Below, in pieces: positions 8,767 through 17,039 of a stretch of DNA of 64,000 nt; positions within the stretch are counted from its first letter, which is position 1; each line of letters starts with the position of its first letter. The translations under genes were made by a program, and so were the position numbers. This DNA is from Cytobacillus purgationiresistens (lineage in GTDB: Bacteria > Bacillota > Bacilli > Bacillales > Cytobacillaceae). The notes below the pieces were generated by a model. That model saw only the letters and a list, made by a program, of their open reading frames with translations. It was not told where the DNA came from and did not search any database. The DNA lies in NCBI RefSeq assembly GCF_030813235.1, contig NZ_JAUSUB010000005.1:124001-188000 (forward strand), given 5' to 3'.

Positions 8767-9510
8767 ATGAAATTAAAAGATAAAGTAGCGATTGTAACTG
8801 GTGGAGCGAGCGGGATTGGCGAAGCTGTTGTTAAACTATATGCAGAAGAAGGAGCAAAAGTGGTCATTGCTGATTTCTCTGAACGCGGTAAAGAACTTTC
8901 AAAAGAATTAAATTCTGCTAATCACGATACTTTATTCGTAAAAACAGATGTAACAAAAGAGGAAGATGTAAAAAACGTCGTTGAAGAAACTGTAAAAAAA
9001 TATGGAAAACTGGATATTATGTATGCAAATGCCGGAATTGCAGACGATGCCATTGCAACAGAGTTATCTTATGACAGCTGGAAACGCACAATTGATATTA
9101 ATCTATCCGGCGTATTTCTCTCAGATAAGTATGCGATTGAACAATTCTTGAAGCAAGGTAACGGTGGAGTGATTGTCAACGCTGGTTCTATTCACAGCTT
9201 TGTTGCATTACCGTCCACTACTGCGTACGCATCTGCAAAAGGTGGTGTGAAACTATTAACACAAAACCTTTGTACAGCCTACGCAAAAGAAGGTATTCGT
9301 GTAAATGCAGTCTGTCCAGGGTATATCGATACGCCATTGCTCTCAAAACTTGATTCAAACGTAAAAGAGCACTTAGCTTCCCTTCATCCGCAAGGCAGAT
9401 TAGGTAAACCTGAAGAAATTGCAAAAGCTGTACTCTTCCTATCAAGTGATGACGCAAGCTTTGTAAACGGTACAACTCTCCTTGTAGATGGTGGATATAC
9501 ATCACATTAA
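8767..9510 (+). CDS. Short-chain dehydrogenase/reductase
   Basis: The 247-residue classical SDR has TGGASGIG, ANAG, NAGSIHS and YASAK, and VVIADFS suggests NAD preference. It is a paralogue of the preceding gene. ATG 8767 is 8 nt from GGGAG; ATG 8764 is equally possible. The two SDRs form a small operon ending at a clear terminator. They may oxidise an alcohol in two forms or in two successive steps, but this is inference. Confidence 0.85.
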   Translation: MKLKDKVAIVTGGASGIGEAVVKLYAEEGAKVVIADFSERGKELSKELNSANHDTLFVKTDVTKEEDVKNVVEETVKKYGKLDIMYANAGIADDAIATELSYDSWKRTIDINLSGVFLSDKYAIEQFLKQGNGGVIVNAGSIHSFVALPSTTAYASAKGGVKLLTQNLCTAYAKEGIRVNAVCPGYIDTPLLSKLDSNVKEHLASLHPQGRLGKPEEIAKAVLFLSSDDASFVNGTTLLVDGGYTSH

Positions 9511-9530
9511 TTACGTTGATTTTTTGGATA

Positions 9531-9560
9531 ACAGGGTGCAAAATTGCACCCTGTTGTTTA
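9531..9560 (+). terminator. Rho-independent terminator after the SDR pair
   Basis: ACAGGGTGCA and TGCACCCTGT form a perfect 10-bp stem with a 4-nt loop, followed by TGTTTATTTTT. Confidence 0.85.
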
Positions 9561-9591
9561 TTTTTCTTACTCCCCTGCTTCTCTGTATATT

Positions 9592-9867
9592 TTACTTTCG
9601 ATTACGGAAAAATTGGTATGAGGTTTTTAAAGATGCATACGTACCTATAGCCGCATAGCCATAGAAATACCCCATGAATAATCCTGCAGTCAGACTGCCT
9701 CGATGACTGATAAGCACAGAAAAAACAATACCTATTGCCAAAGCAATGGAGGGAACCCATTGTTTTGGTATATGGAGATATATTTTCAGCAGCTGTGTCA
9801 AACATAGCACCAATGGCAATGCAATTACAGCATCCCAAAAGTTTGTATGTATTGTCGGGAAGTTCAT
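9592..9867 (-). CDS. Small membrane protein resembling A118-type phage holins
   Basis: About 91 residues with three hydrophobic segments. IPKQWVPSIALAIGIVFSVL followed by a glycine-rich helix (TAGLFMGYFYGYAAIGTYASL) and a basic tail follow the pattern of small holins of the Listeria A118 / Hol44 type. GGATGG lies 8 nt before ATG 9867; an ATG at 9879 is also in frame. No endolysin or phage gene is next to it, so a role in lysis is unproven. Annotation as holin-like rests on pattern only. Confidence 0.5.
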   Translation of the reverse strand: MNFPTIHTNFWDAVIALPLVLCLTQLLKIYLHIPKQWVPSIALAIGIVFSVLISHRGSLTAGLFMGYFYGYAAIGTYASLKTSYQFFRNRK

Positions 9868-10013
9868 TTTCAACACCATCCAAAACTTATTTTACTTAGT
9901 ATTTTCCTATACTTCCGTTTTCATTATAGGATGAAGAAAATAATGAAGAATTGGATATAATATACAGAATTCGGATAGATTAATGAATAACCTTACTCTA
10001 TAGGAGGATAAAA

Positions 10014-10238
10014 ATGATTACATTGAAAAAAAACATGGAATTTAAAATCAAAGATGGATTTTCACCTAATATCTGTTTATCAGAATCACTAAAAATATTA
10101 GATATAACAGACTGCAGTATCATTATTCAAATGAATAAATCCAACAGACGTGGTGTATTTCCTTCTGATTATTTCTACTATTGGCTAAATAAAGGGGCAT
10201 TAGTGGAAATTAAGGATCATCAAAAGAGAATATCATAA
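10014..10238 (+). CDS. Hypothetical 74-residue protein
   Basis: It has an excellent ribosome site (TAGGAGG, 7 nt before ATG) and its own terminator, so it is very likely expressed. The protein is soluble, mixed in charge and starts with MITLKKNMEFKIKDGFSPNI. I recognise no domain. It is a monocistronic unit between the holin-like gene and catalase. Confidence 0.65.
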   Translation: MITLKKNMEFKIKDGFSPNICLSESLKILDITDCSIIIQMNKSNRRGVFPSDYFYYWLNKGALVEIKDHQKRIS

Positions 10239-10244
10239 TATTAG

Positions 10245-10271
10245 GTACCCTTTACAAAAGGGTACTTTTGT
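10245..10271 (+). terminator. Rho-independent terminator
   Basis: GTACCCTTT pairs with AAAGGGTAC across a 3-nt loop, followed by TTTTGTTATT. Confidence 0.8.
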
Positions 10272-10335
10272 TATTAAATAAAACTTTTCATACTTTATCA
10301 CTGACTTCATATCTTTATTAATGGAGGTGACTGAG

Positions 10336-12360
10336 ATGGATCGTATTAAGAAAGAAAATAAAAAAACCGAACAGCTTAAACCATTTGTTCGCGAAAATAA
10401 AGGAAAGAAAATGACAACTAATGAGGGAGTAATGATCTCAAATGATGAAAACTCCTTGACTGCTGGAGATCGGGGGCCAACGTTACTTGAAGATTTTATC
10501 ATGAAGGATAAAATGGCCCACTTTGACAGAGAACGGATTCCGGAACGAGTTGTCCATGCCCGTGGATATGGAGCCCATGGTGTCTTTCGCGTCTATGAAT
10601 CATTAGAAGATTTAACGATGGCCCATTTCTTACAAGACCCTAATATAGAAACACCAGTTTTTGTAAGATTCTCTGAAGTGGCGGGATCAAAAGGTGCAAA
10701 TGAGACAAATAGAGATGTACGCGGCTTTGCCACCAAATTCTACACGGAGGAAGGAAACTTTGATTTAGTTGGTAATAATATTCCGATATTTTTCATTCAA
10801 GATGGAATTAAGTTTCCTGATTTAATTCATGCACTCAAGCCTGAACCACATAATGAAATACCTCAAGGTCAAACCGCACATGATACTTTCTGGGATTTTA
10901 TCGGAAGCAATGAAGAATCTGCTGCAATGATGATGTGGATTATGTCAGACCGTACCCTTCCAAGAAGCTTTAGAATGATGGAAGGCTTCGGTGTCCATAC
11001 TTTTCGCTTAGTAAATAAAGAGGGCACATCCCGCTTTGTTAAATTTCATTGGAAGCCTGCGCTTGGCGTCCATTCATTAATATGGGATGAAGCACAAAAA
11101 TTAGGTGGTGCGGATCCGGATTATCACCGTAGAGATCTATGGGGAAATATAGAGGATGGTTTCTTTGCAGAATTTGAATTAGGCTTACAAGTAATCGAAG
11201 AAAAAGATGAATTTATGTTTGACTTCGATATTTTAGATGCAACGAAATTATGGCCGGAGGAAATTGTCCCAGTACGGAAAGTCGGAAAAATGACTTTAAA
11301 TAGAAATGTTGATAATGTATTTGCTGAAACAGAGCAAGTGGCCGTTCATCCTGGAAACATAGTAAGAGGCATTGACTTTACAAATGACCCACTTTTGCAA
11401 AGCAGAATCTTTTCCTACACTGATACTCAGATATATAGGGTTGGAACAAACTTTCAACAAATTCCGATTAATAGTCCTGTCTGCCCTTTCCATAATAATC
11501 AAAGAGATGGTGCAGCTCGATATATCATTGATAAGGATCGGGTTGCTTATCATAAAAATAATTTAGCAGATAATACACCTTACACTGTCCCAGGTACAAA
11601 AGGCGGCTTCGTTACATATCCTTCAACCGTCGAAGGATTAAAAGTAAGAGAAACAGCACCTAGCTTCAAAGACCATTTTTCACAGGCAAGGCTATTTTGG
11701 AATAGTATGACAAACGTAGAGAGAAATCATATTTTTAGTGCCTTCTGCTTTGAATTAGGAAAAGTAAAAAGTGTCTCAGTTAGGCAAAGAGTGGTCAATT
11801 TAATAGGCTATATCAGTACAGATCTTGCAGTTCTTGTCGCAAAAGACCTTGGTGTAGAGGTTCCAAAAGTCGAGGAATCACAAATAAAAGCTTCTTCTCC
11901 TGCGTTAAGTATGGCTAATACAAAGTTTTATACAGATTCTTTAAAGACAGGTATTTTGATTGCAGAACAGTTTGACAGTCATGTCGTAGGTAATCTGCTT
12001 GATCAATTAACTGCTGCCAAGCTAAAACCAGTAATCGTAAGTGAAAGACTTGGTGTAGTAAACGGAACGGACGGAAAAGAGCTGACAGTTGATGATAGTT
12101 TTCTCACTGGCTCTCCACTTTTATACGATAATTTATTTGTTGCTTCCGGCCGAGGTGCAAGTGAATACTTTAACCAAAAAGCGAAAAGTTTTATTATTGA
12201 ACAATATAATCATTTTAAACCGCTTGGTGCTTCAAGAAGTGGAATGTACTTAATGCAGGAAGTAGGCATTATCAATAAACCTGGAGTGACAATCAATCAG
12301 GACCAATTTCAGCCATTTATTAATAATGCAAGAAAACAACGTTTTTGGGATAGAAGTTAA
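10336..12360 (+). CDS. katE: Large-subunit (clade 2) monofunctional heme catalase
   Basis: The 674-residue protein decomposes hydrogen peroxide. The N-terminal core shows the catalytic His (about residue 74, RVVHARGYGAHG), the distal Asn (DLVGNN), and the proximal heme-ligand Tyr (residue 361, RIFSYTDTQ). A C-terminal flavodoxin/GATase-like domain (TGILIAEQFDS, PVIVSERLG) marks the large-subunit clade that includes E. coli HPII and B. subtilis KatE. ATG 10336 follows GGAGGTGA by 7 nt; an ATG at 10321 lies before it. In B. subtilis katE is sigma-B dependent, but I do not see a convincing sigma-B promoter here. Confidence 0.94.
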   Translation: MDRIKKENKKTEQLKPFVRENKGKKMTTNEGVMISNDENSLTAGDRGPTLLEDFIMKDKMAHFDRERIPERVVHARGYGAHGVFRVYESLEDLTMAHFLQDPNIETPVFVRFSEVAGSKGANETNRDVRGFATKFYTEEGNFDLVGNNIPIFFIQDGIKFPDLIHALKPEPHNEIPQGQTAHDTFWDFIGSNEESAAMMMWIMSDRTLPRSFRMMEGFGVHTFRLVNKEGTSRFVKFHWKPALGVHSLIWDEAQKLGGADPDYHRRDLWGNIEDGFFAEFELGLQVIEEKDEFMFDFDILDATKLWPEEIVPVRKVGKMTLNRNVDNVFAETEQVAVHPGNIVRGIDFTNDPLLQSRIFSYTDTQIYRVGTNFQQIPINSPVCPFHNNQRDGAARYIIDKDRVAYHKNNLADNTPYTVPGTKGGFVTYPSTVEGLKVRETAPSFKDHFSQARLFWNSMTNVERNHIFSAFCFELGKVKSVSVRQRVVNLIGYISTDLAVLVAKDLGVEVPKVEESQIKASSPALSMANTKFYTDSLKTGILIAEQFDSHVVGNLLDQLTAAKLKPVIVSERLGVVNGTDGKELTVDDSFLTGSPLLYDNLFVASGRGASEYFNQKAKSFIIEQYNHFKPLGASRSGMYLMQEVGIINKPGVTINQDQFQPFINNARKQRFWDRS

Positions 12361-12500
12361 TCTTCTAATCCTCTATACCAAAAAAAGCGAGAGTTTTATT
12401 TTTCACAAATATTTAGGTCAATATCCTTGATTAACCTTCTAAAATTCCAATTTCAAATAGTAGTCATATTCCAAACTTGATTTTATTTTTCATACATTAT

Positions 12501-12546
12501 AAAGGGGTAGTTCAGCTCGTCAATTTGACAGTTGAACTACCCCTTT
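12501..12546. terminator. Strong inverted repeat between convergent katE and sdaAA
   Basis: The 14-bp arms AAAGGGGTAGTTCA and TGAACTACCCCTTT pair perfectly across 18 nt. The T-tract is short on both strands (TTTAT), but the position between convergent genes fits a shared terminator. Confidence 0.6.
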
Positions 12547-12566
12547 ATCCAATTTGTTGATAAATA

Positions 12567-13445
12567 TTACGATTGTTTACCAAAAATCTCTGCTTCTAAG
12601 CGTCTGCCAGTTGGTGTGGCTGCTAAGCCGCCTTCCGCAGTTTCTCTCAGAGCTGAAGGCATCGTCAGACCAATTTTATACATCGCATCGATTACTTCGT
12701 CACATGGTATTCTGCTAGTGATACCTGCTAACGCCATATCTGCAGCGGTCATTGCGTTTGATGCCCCCATCGCATTCCTTTTCACGCATGGTACCTCAAC
12801 AAGTCCGGCTACCGGATCACAAACAAGACCTAGCATATTCTTTAATGTGATCGCCATTGCATGTGCTGACTGAGTGGGTGTACCACCCGCCATTTCAGTA
12901 ATTGCTGCTGCTGCCATACCACTAGCAGAACCTACTTCTGCTTGACATCCACCCGCTGCTCCTGAAATAGAAGCGTTATTTGCTACCACAAATCCAAATG
13001 CTGCAGAAGTAAATAGAAACTCAATCATTTCTTCTCTTGTCGGGTTTAATACTTCCTTAACTGCGAAAAGCGTACCAGGTACGACCCCAGCAGAACCAGC
13101 AGTTGGCGTCGCACAAATGGTTCCCATTGCTGCATTCACTTCATTTGTTGCTACAGCCTTGCTTACTGCATCAAGCAGAGTATGCCCTGATAAAGCCTTA
13201 CCCGATTGAATATATTTTTGCAAGAGGACAGCATCTCCACCAGTAAGACCTGATACAGAAGTCACTCCATTAAGTCCACGCTCAACAGCCTGTTCCATCA
13301 CTGTAAGGTTGCGATCCATTTTCGCAATCACTTCTTCGCGTGAAAGACCTGTTACATCTATTTCTTGTTGAATCATTATTTCTGCGATTTTTACGTTTTT
13401 AGATTCCGCTAGCTCAACTACTTCAGCTACATTTTTAAACATCAT
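12567..13445 (-). CDS. sdaAA: L-serine dehydratase, iron-sulfur type, alpha subunit
   Basis: The 292-residue subunit carries the three conserved cysteine regions that hold the oxygen-labile 4Fe-4S cluster: TICATPTAGSAGVVPG, GGCQAEVGSASGMAAA and CDPVAGLVEVPCVKRN. With the beta subunit it converts L-serine to pyruvate and ammonia. ATG 13445 lies 7 nt after GGGGG and is chosen over an upstream ATG at 13466. It is the last gene of the regulator-sdaAB-sdaAA operon. Confidence 0.95.
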   Translation of the reverse strand: MMFKNVAEVVELAESKNVKIAEIMIQQEIDVTGLSREEVIAKMDRNLTVMEQAVERGLNGVTSVSGLTGGDAVLLQKYIQSGKALSGHTLLDAVSKAVATNEVNAAMGTICATPTAGSAGVVPGTLFAVKEVLNPTREEMIEFLFTSAAFGFVVANNASISGAAGGCQAEVGSASGMAAAAITEMAGGTPTQSAHAMAITLKNMLGLVCDPVAGLVEVPCVKRNAMGASNAMTAADMALAGITSRIPCDEVIDAMYKIGLTMPSALRETAEGGLAATPTGRRLEAEIFGKQS

Positions 13446-13474
13446 ATTATGACCCCCATTATGCATTATTACAA

Positions 13475-14137
13475 TTAATCAACCATCTTGATGACTTGAG
13501 TCACATGCAAAAGCTCAGATATATCGTCCATTAATGTTTGATCGATCTTTTGGTCGACTTCAATGACCATCAAGGCCATTTTGCCTTTCTCCTTACGGGA
13601 GACTTCCATATGACCGATATTGATTTCATGATTAGCCAATATTTTTGTGACAGATGAAATGACACCAAACTGATCATTATGAACAACAAGGATGGCTGGA
13701 TGTTCACCTGAAAGTTTTAATTCAAATGAGTTCAGTTCGATAATTTCAATCGTCCCACCACCAATTGATATCCCGACAAGCTCCATCTCTTTCTCATCGT
13801 CAAACAGTTTGATTCGGACTGTATTCGGATGGTCTGTCACTGCTTCCTCAACTGAGAAAGCAACTTCCATTCCCGCTGTATCAGCCAATTTTAATGAAGT
13901 AGGAATCCTTTCATCAAAGGTATCAAAGTCAAGTATTCCTCCGACAATCGCAACATCCGTCCCATGCCCCTTATATGTTTTTGCAAAAGATCCATAAAGA
14001 TAAATTTCTGCTCTTTTGGGCTGATGCCCAAACAAAGTCCGTGCAACCCGTCCAATTCTAGCCGCTCCTGCTGTATGTGAACTTGAAGGTCCAATCATAA
14101 CCGGACCGATAATATCAAATGCAGATCTATATTTCAT
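13475..14137 (-). CDS. sdaAB: L-serine dehydratase, iron-sulfur type, beta subunit
   Basis: The 220-residue subunit matches the usual length of Bacillus SdaAB. It has DIIGPVMIGPSSSHTAGA at the N-terminus and a C-terminal ACT domain (LVVHNDQFGVISSVTKILAN), which may sense an amino acid. ATG 14137 follows AAAGGGG and is preferred over an ATG at 14170. It precedes sdaAA by about 30 bp and is cotranscribed with it. Confidence 0.94.
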   Translation of the reverse strand: MKYRSAFDIIGPVMIGPSSSHTAGAARIGRVARTLFGHQPKRAEIYLYGSFAKTYKGHGTDVAIVGGILDFDTFDERIPTSLKLADTAGMEVAFSVEEAVTDHPNTVRIKLFDDEKEMELVGISIGGGTIEIIELNSFELKLSGEHPAILVVHNDQFGVISSVTKILANHEINIGHMEVSRKEKGKMALMVIEVDQKIDQTLMDDISELLHVTQVIKMVD

Positions 14138-14184
14138 ATCGATTTGCCCCTTTTTCCTGTATTTCTCCATTATTCTATTAATCT

Positions 14185-14862
14185 TTATTTACTATGTTCA
14201 ACCATTTCATTTGTATGATCATCATTCTTTGTTTTTATCTTTTGTAAATAGTTATAGATGGTAAATTTAGATACCCCAAGAACTGAAGCAACATATTCAG
14301 TTGAACCTTTAATTAGAAAGGTCCCTTTATCATCAAGTTGCCCGACACAATCAACCTTCTCATCTAATGTCATAAGAGCCGGTGCTTTTTTAAACTGTTG
14401 TAAAACTTGATTAACCATCTCATGAATGACATCTTGAACGGATGTGAAGAACGTCTCTTCTTTTGAATCAGATTCATCAAAACTGGTAAATGCTTCAATA
14501 TCTCCCCCAAATTGCATCATAAGGCTAATATCGTAATTCATGCAAAGTGCGCCAATAATCTTGTTATCAGCATTTCTTAAAAACACAGTTGATGATTTTA
14601 ATATTTTTCCTTTTTTTGTTTGTGTTTTATAATTTGCAATATCTTTTGTATCACTGTTCCCTTTTGCCAATTCATTCAAAACCAAATCTGTGATAGGTGC
14701 TCCCGGTGTTCTTTCGGTTACATTTCCCACAATATGAATTAATGATTTTTTTAAATCAGAAAAATCATGTACAGCCACTTCGCAGTTTGGTCCAAACATT
14801 TTCACAAGCATATCCGCTGTTCGAATAGCCATATCAAATACAGGCTGATTATTCTTCTTCAC
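14185..14862 (-). CDS. YheO-like PAS / helix-turn-helix transcriptional regulator
   Basis: The 225-residue protein begins with the YheO-type PAS domain (DMLVKMFGPNCEVAVHDFSD, then SLIHIVGNVT) and ends with a DauR-type HTH (STEYVASVLGVSKFTIYNYL). The GTG at 14862 has AAAGGAAG 8 nt upstream. It is the first gene of the serine dehydratase operon, so serine or a related amino acid is the likely signal. Confidence 0.82.
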   Translation of the reverse strand: MKKNNQPVFDMAIRTADMLVKMFGPNCEVAVHDFSDLKKSLIHIVGNVTERTPGAPITDLVLNELAKGNSDTKDIANYKTQTKKGKILKSSTVFLRNADNKIIGALCMNYDISLMMQFGGDIEAFTSFDESDSKEETFFTSVQDVIHEMVNQVLQQFKKAPALMTLDEKVDCVGQLDDKGTFLIKGSTEYVASVLGVSKFTIYNYLQKIKTKNDDHTNEMVEHSK

Positions 14863-15039
14863 TATATTTCACTTCCTTTATTACAGTAAAAGAAAGATGC
14901 TTCATTTATTGAAATCGTTTACAAATTCATTATATCTCAAATCTTAATCATCATAACATAAAATCCTCTATTGTTAAAATAATATTTTAATAGCTACAAA
15001 AAAATTGTAAAATAATTTTATTTATTCTTTTATTCATAT

Positions 15040-15064
15040 AAAAAGCCGCAACGATAAGTTACGG
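15040..15064 (-). terminator. Terminator attached to the fragment at 15059
   Basis: On the reverse strand CCGTAAC pairs with GTTGCGG around TTATC and is followed by CTTTTT. The stem overlaps the stop codon of the short ORF above it. Confidence 0.6.
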
Positions 15065-15211
15065 ACTTCCTCTTTTTTCACTCTTCCTTTTCAACAGGGG
15101 CTTTTCTCCTCTTTGAGATTTCTTCACTTCTACTATAAAATTATCGCTTGCGTCATAAAAAGCCTGAGAGCCATTATACCTTTTAAAAAAACTATCACCT
15201 ATAGCCAACAA
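15059..15211 (-). pseudogene. Short ORF, possibly the 3' remnant of a lost gene
   Basis: About 50 codons are open and run into a good terminator. The peptide ends in a basic tail (VEVKKSQRGEKPLLKRKSEK). There is no ribosome site and the frame is closed by a TGA just upstream, next to a decayed IS1595 element. The simplest reading is the surviving 3' end of a gene removed by rearrangement. Family unknown. Confidence 0.3.
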
Positions 15212-15361
15212 AAATTTGTAAATGAGTATTCAACTGTCATAATTTTGTAATAGTTGCTGAAAGCTTTTAAAAAGAAGGCTATCTTAAATAATTCAGTTGA
15301 TATTTGATTACTCCAAACGAATGTTCCATTATAAAACCAAGAACACTTGTTCGTAGGCTTT

Positions 15362-16146
15362 ATGATGAAGTTAAGAGAATTGATAGCGGAAATTAAAAAA
15401 TTAAATTCAGCAGAGCAAATTGTAGAAAAACATTTACCGATGTTACGTCAACTCCTCTATATCGAACTCATAAGCCTGATAAATGGTTAGATTTTATAAA
15501 ATGTATGTTGGAAGGCTACTCCCTTCGTAAATCTGCTGACCTTATTGGTGATATTCATTATGTTACCTTGTTCTATTGGAGACATAAGGTATTATTTGCA
15601 CTAAAACATATGGATTTTGAAACATTTTCAGGGATTGTAGAGATGGATGAAACATATTTTCTTTACTCTGAAAAAGGTAAAAGAAACTTGAAAGGACGTA
15701 AACCTCGTAAACGTGGAGGTTCTTCAAAATTTCGAGGTATTAGTCACGAACAAGTATGTGTCTTAATCGCAAGAGACCGACAAAAATCTACTAAATTATC
15801 ATCGGACAACACGCTTTGCACTGATGCTTGGAGAGCTTTTTCTACCAATGCAAAAAGCAAAGGATTGGTTCATTATCGTTTTATATTTGATGGAACTGAA
15901 CGTGTCAAAGGTCTCTATCATATTCAAAATGTCAATAACTATCACAGCCGATTAAAAGGTTGGATGCAACGGTTTAATGGTGTCGCTACAAAATACCTCG
16001 ACCATTATTTGAGTTGGTTTTAGTTCTTGGATATATTTAAACTTCGCAGTGAAAATGCAACAGTTAGCAAAATGATTGTGGAAAGCACATTATTCCCAGC
16101 TAATACTACTTATGATAAACTAAGATTATCAAAGTTTCCAAATTAG
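15362..16146 (+). pseudogene. Decayed IS1595-family transposase
   Basis: The N-terminal part (MMKLRELIAEIKKLNSAEQI) starts at 15362, then shifts frame near 15435 into RTHKPDKWLDFIKCMLEGYS. The core keeps the ISXO2/IS1595 signatures EMDETYFLYSEKG, SSDNTLCTDAWRAF and YHIQNVNNYHSRLKGWM. Compared with the family the zinc-ribbon part is missing, and a stretch is missing between IARDRQKS and SSDNTLC. A TAG at 16021 interrupts the reading SWF*FLDIFKLRSENATVSK, which otherwise continues to a stop at 16146. No flanking inverted repeats were found. Confidence 0.85.
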
Positions 16147-16194
16147 ACCAATTAGAGATATGAATAGAGATTGTTTTTTATTGGAGGGAAAAAA

Positions 16195-16680
16195 TTGATA
16201 ACTACTTATGTAAATTGGGGAGAATCAAGAGTTAAATTAACTTGGGAGAAAAATAGCTTACTTCCTCAATATAATTTAATCACAAGTGTACACGGCTTTT
16301 GTTTTCAAGAAGATAAATTATTATTGGTCGATTTAAACCATAGAGGATGGGATTTTCCAGGAGGACATATTGAACTTGGTGAAACTCCAGAGGAGTGCTT
16401 TAAACGGGAAGCACTGGAAGAAGGTTATGTTGAAGGAGAATGTAAGTTATTAGGACACATAATCGTTGACCATAGCGAAAACCCATTATTGACAGAAAGT
16501 AGTCCATATCCTAAAATTGGTTTTCAAGTATTCTACAAAATGAATATAACAAAACTACTCCCATTTGAAGGTAAATATGAATCTGCTCAACGAATGTTTG
16601 TAAATCCCAATGATGTTTCCTCATATTATCACAAATGGCACATTCTTTATCAGGAAATATTGGATTGTGCTATACAATAG
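16195..16680 (+). CDS. Nudix hydrolase
   Basis: The 161-residue protein has a Nudix box GGHIELGETPEECFKREALE followed by EGYV. The usual Gly near the end of the box (EExGU) is replaced by Tyr. The acidic metal ligands are intact, so it should hydrolyse a nucleoside diphosphate linked to another group. TTG 16195 follows GGAGGG by 6 nt. It stands alone just after the IS remnant, with its own terminator. The substrate cannot be predicted. Confidence 0.83.
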   Translation: MITTYVNWGESRVKLTWEKNSLLPQYNLITSVHGFCFQEDKLLLVDLNHRGWDFPGGHIELGETPEECFKREALEEGYVEGECKLLGHIIVDHSENPLLTESSPYPKIGFQVFYKMNITKLLPFEGKYESAQRMFVNPNDVSSYYHKWHILYQEILDCAIQ

Positions 16681-16681
16681 C

Positions 16682-16711
16682 AAAGACCTTCTAACCATGA
16701 AGGTCTTTTTA
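16682..16711 (+). terminator. Rho-independent terminator after the Nudix gene
   Basis: AAAGACCTT pairs with AAGGTCTTT across 9 nt and is followed by TTATAC. Confidence 0.75.
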
Positions 16712-16747
16712 TACTTTAAATTATCAACAATATTCATTAACATAGCC

Positions 16748-16778
16748 AAAAAGAAACAACCGCAACAATTTGCTGCGG
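16748..16778 (-). terminator. Terminator for the 16788 ORF
   Basis: On the reverse strand CCGCAGCAA and TTGTTGCGG pair (one G-U) and are followed by TTGTTTCTTTTT. Confidence 0.65.
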
Positions 16779-16787
16779 CATGCTACC

Positions 16788-17021
16788 TTATATATTCTTT
16801 AATATTAAGTTTAGACGACCAATCCGTTCTGCCTTCTCATCCTCTGAGGCTAAATCATATTTCTTCAATAGATGAAACATATTATTTAAAATATCCTGGG
16901 TATGCGCTCCATTAAAAAAATCATCGAATAAGACATGCATTTCATTTGGGAGAAATTCCTTTTGTGATTCATACTTCTTTTTAACCTCTTCATGGCTGTG
17001 ATCGATTTTACATTCACTCAT
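16788..17021 (-). CDS. Hypothetical 77-residue soluble protein
   Basis: AAAGGAG lies 9 nt before the ATG, and a terminator follows. The protein is charged and helical, with His and acidic residues near the start (CKIDHSHEEVKKKYESQ). No family is recognised. It is 18 bp downstream of the LtaS-like gene and probably cotranscribed with it. Confidence 0.65.
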   Translation of the reverse strand: MSECKIDHSHEEVKKKYESQKEFLPNEMHVLFDDFFNGAHTQDILNNMFHLLKKYDLASEDEKAERIGRLNLILKNI

Positions 17022-17039
17022 TTCTTTTGGCTCCTTTAC

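Noticed and set aside
10272..10335. PerR box or sigma-B promoter upstream of catalase
   Set aside because: No TTATAATnATTATAA-like or GTTTAA/GGGTAT pair was found.
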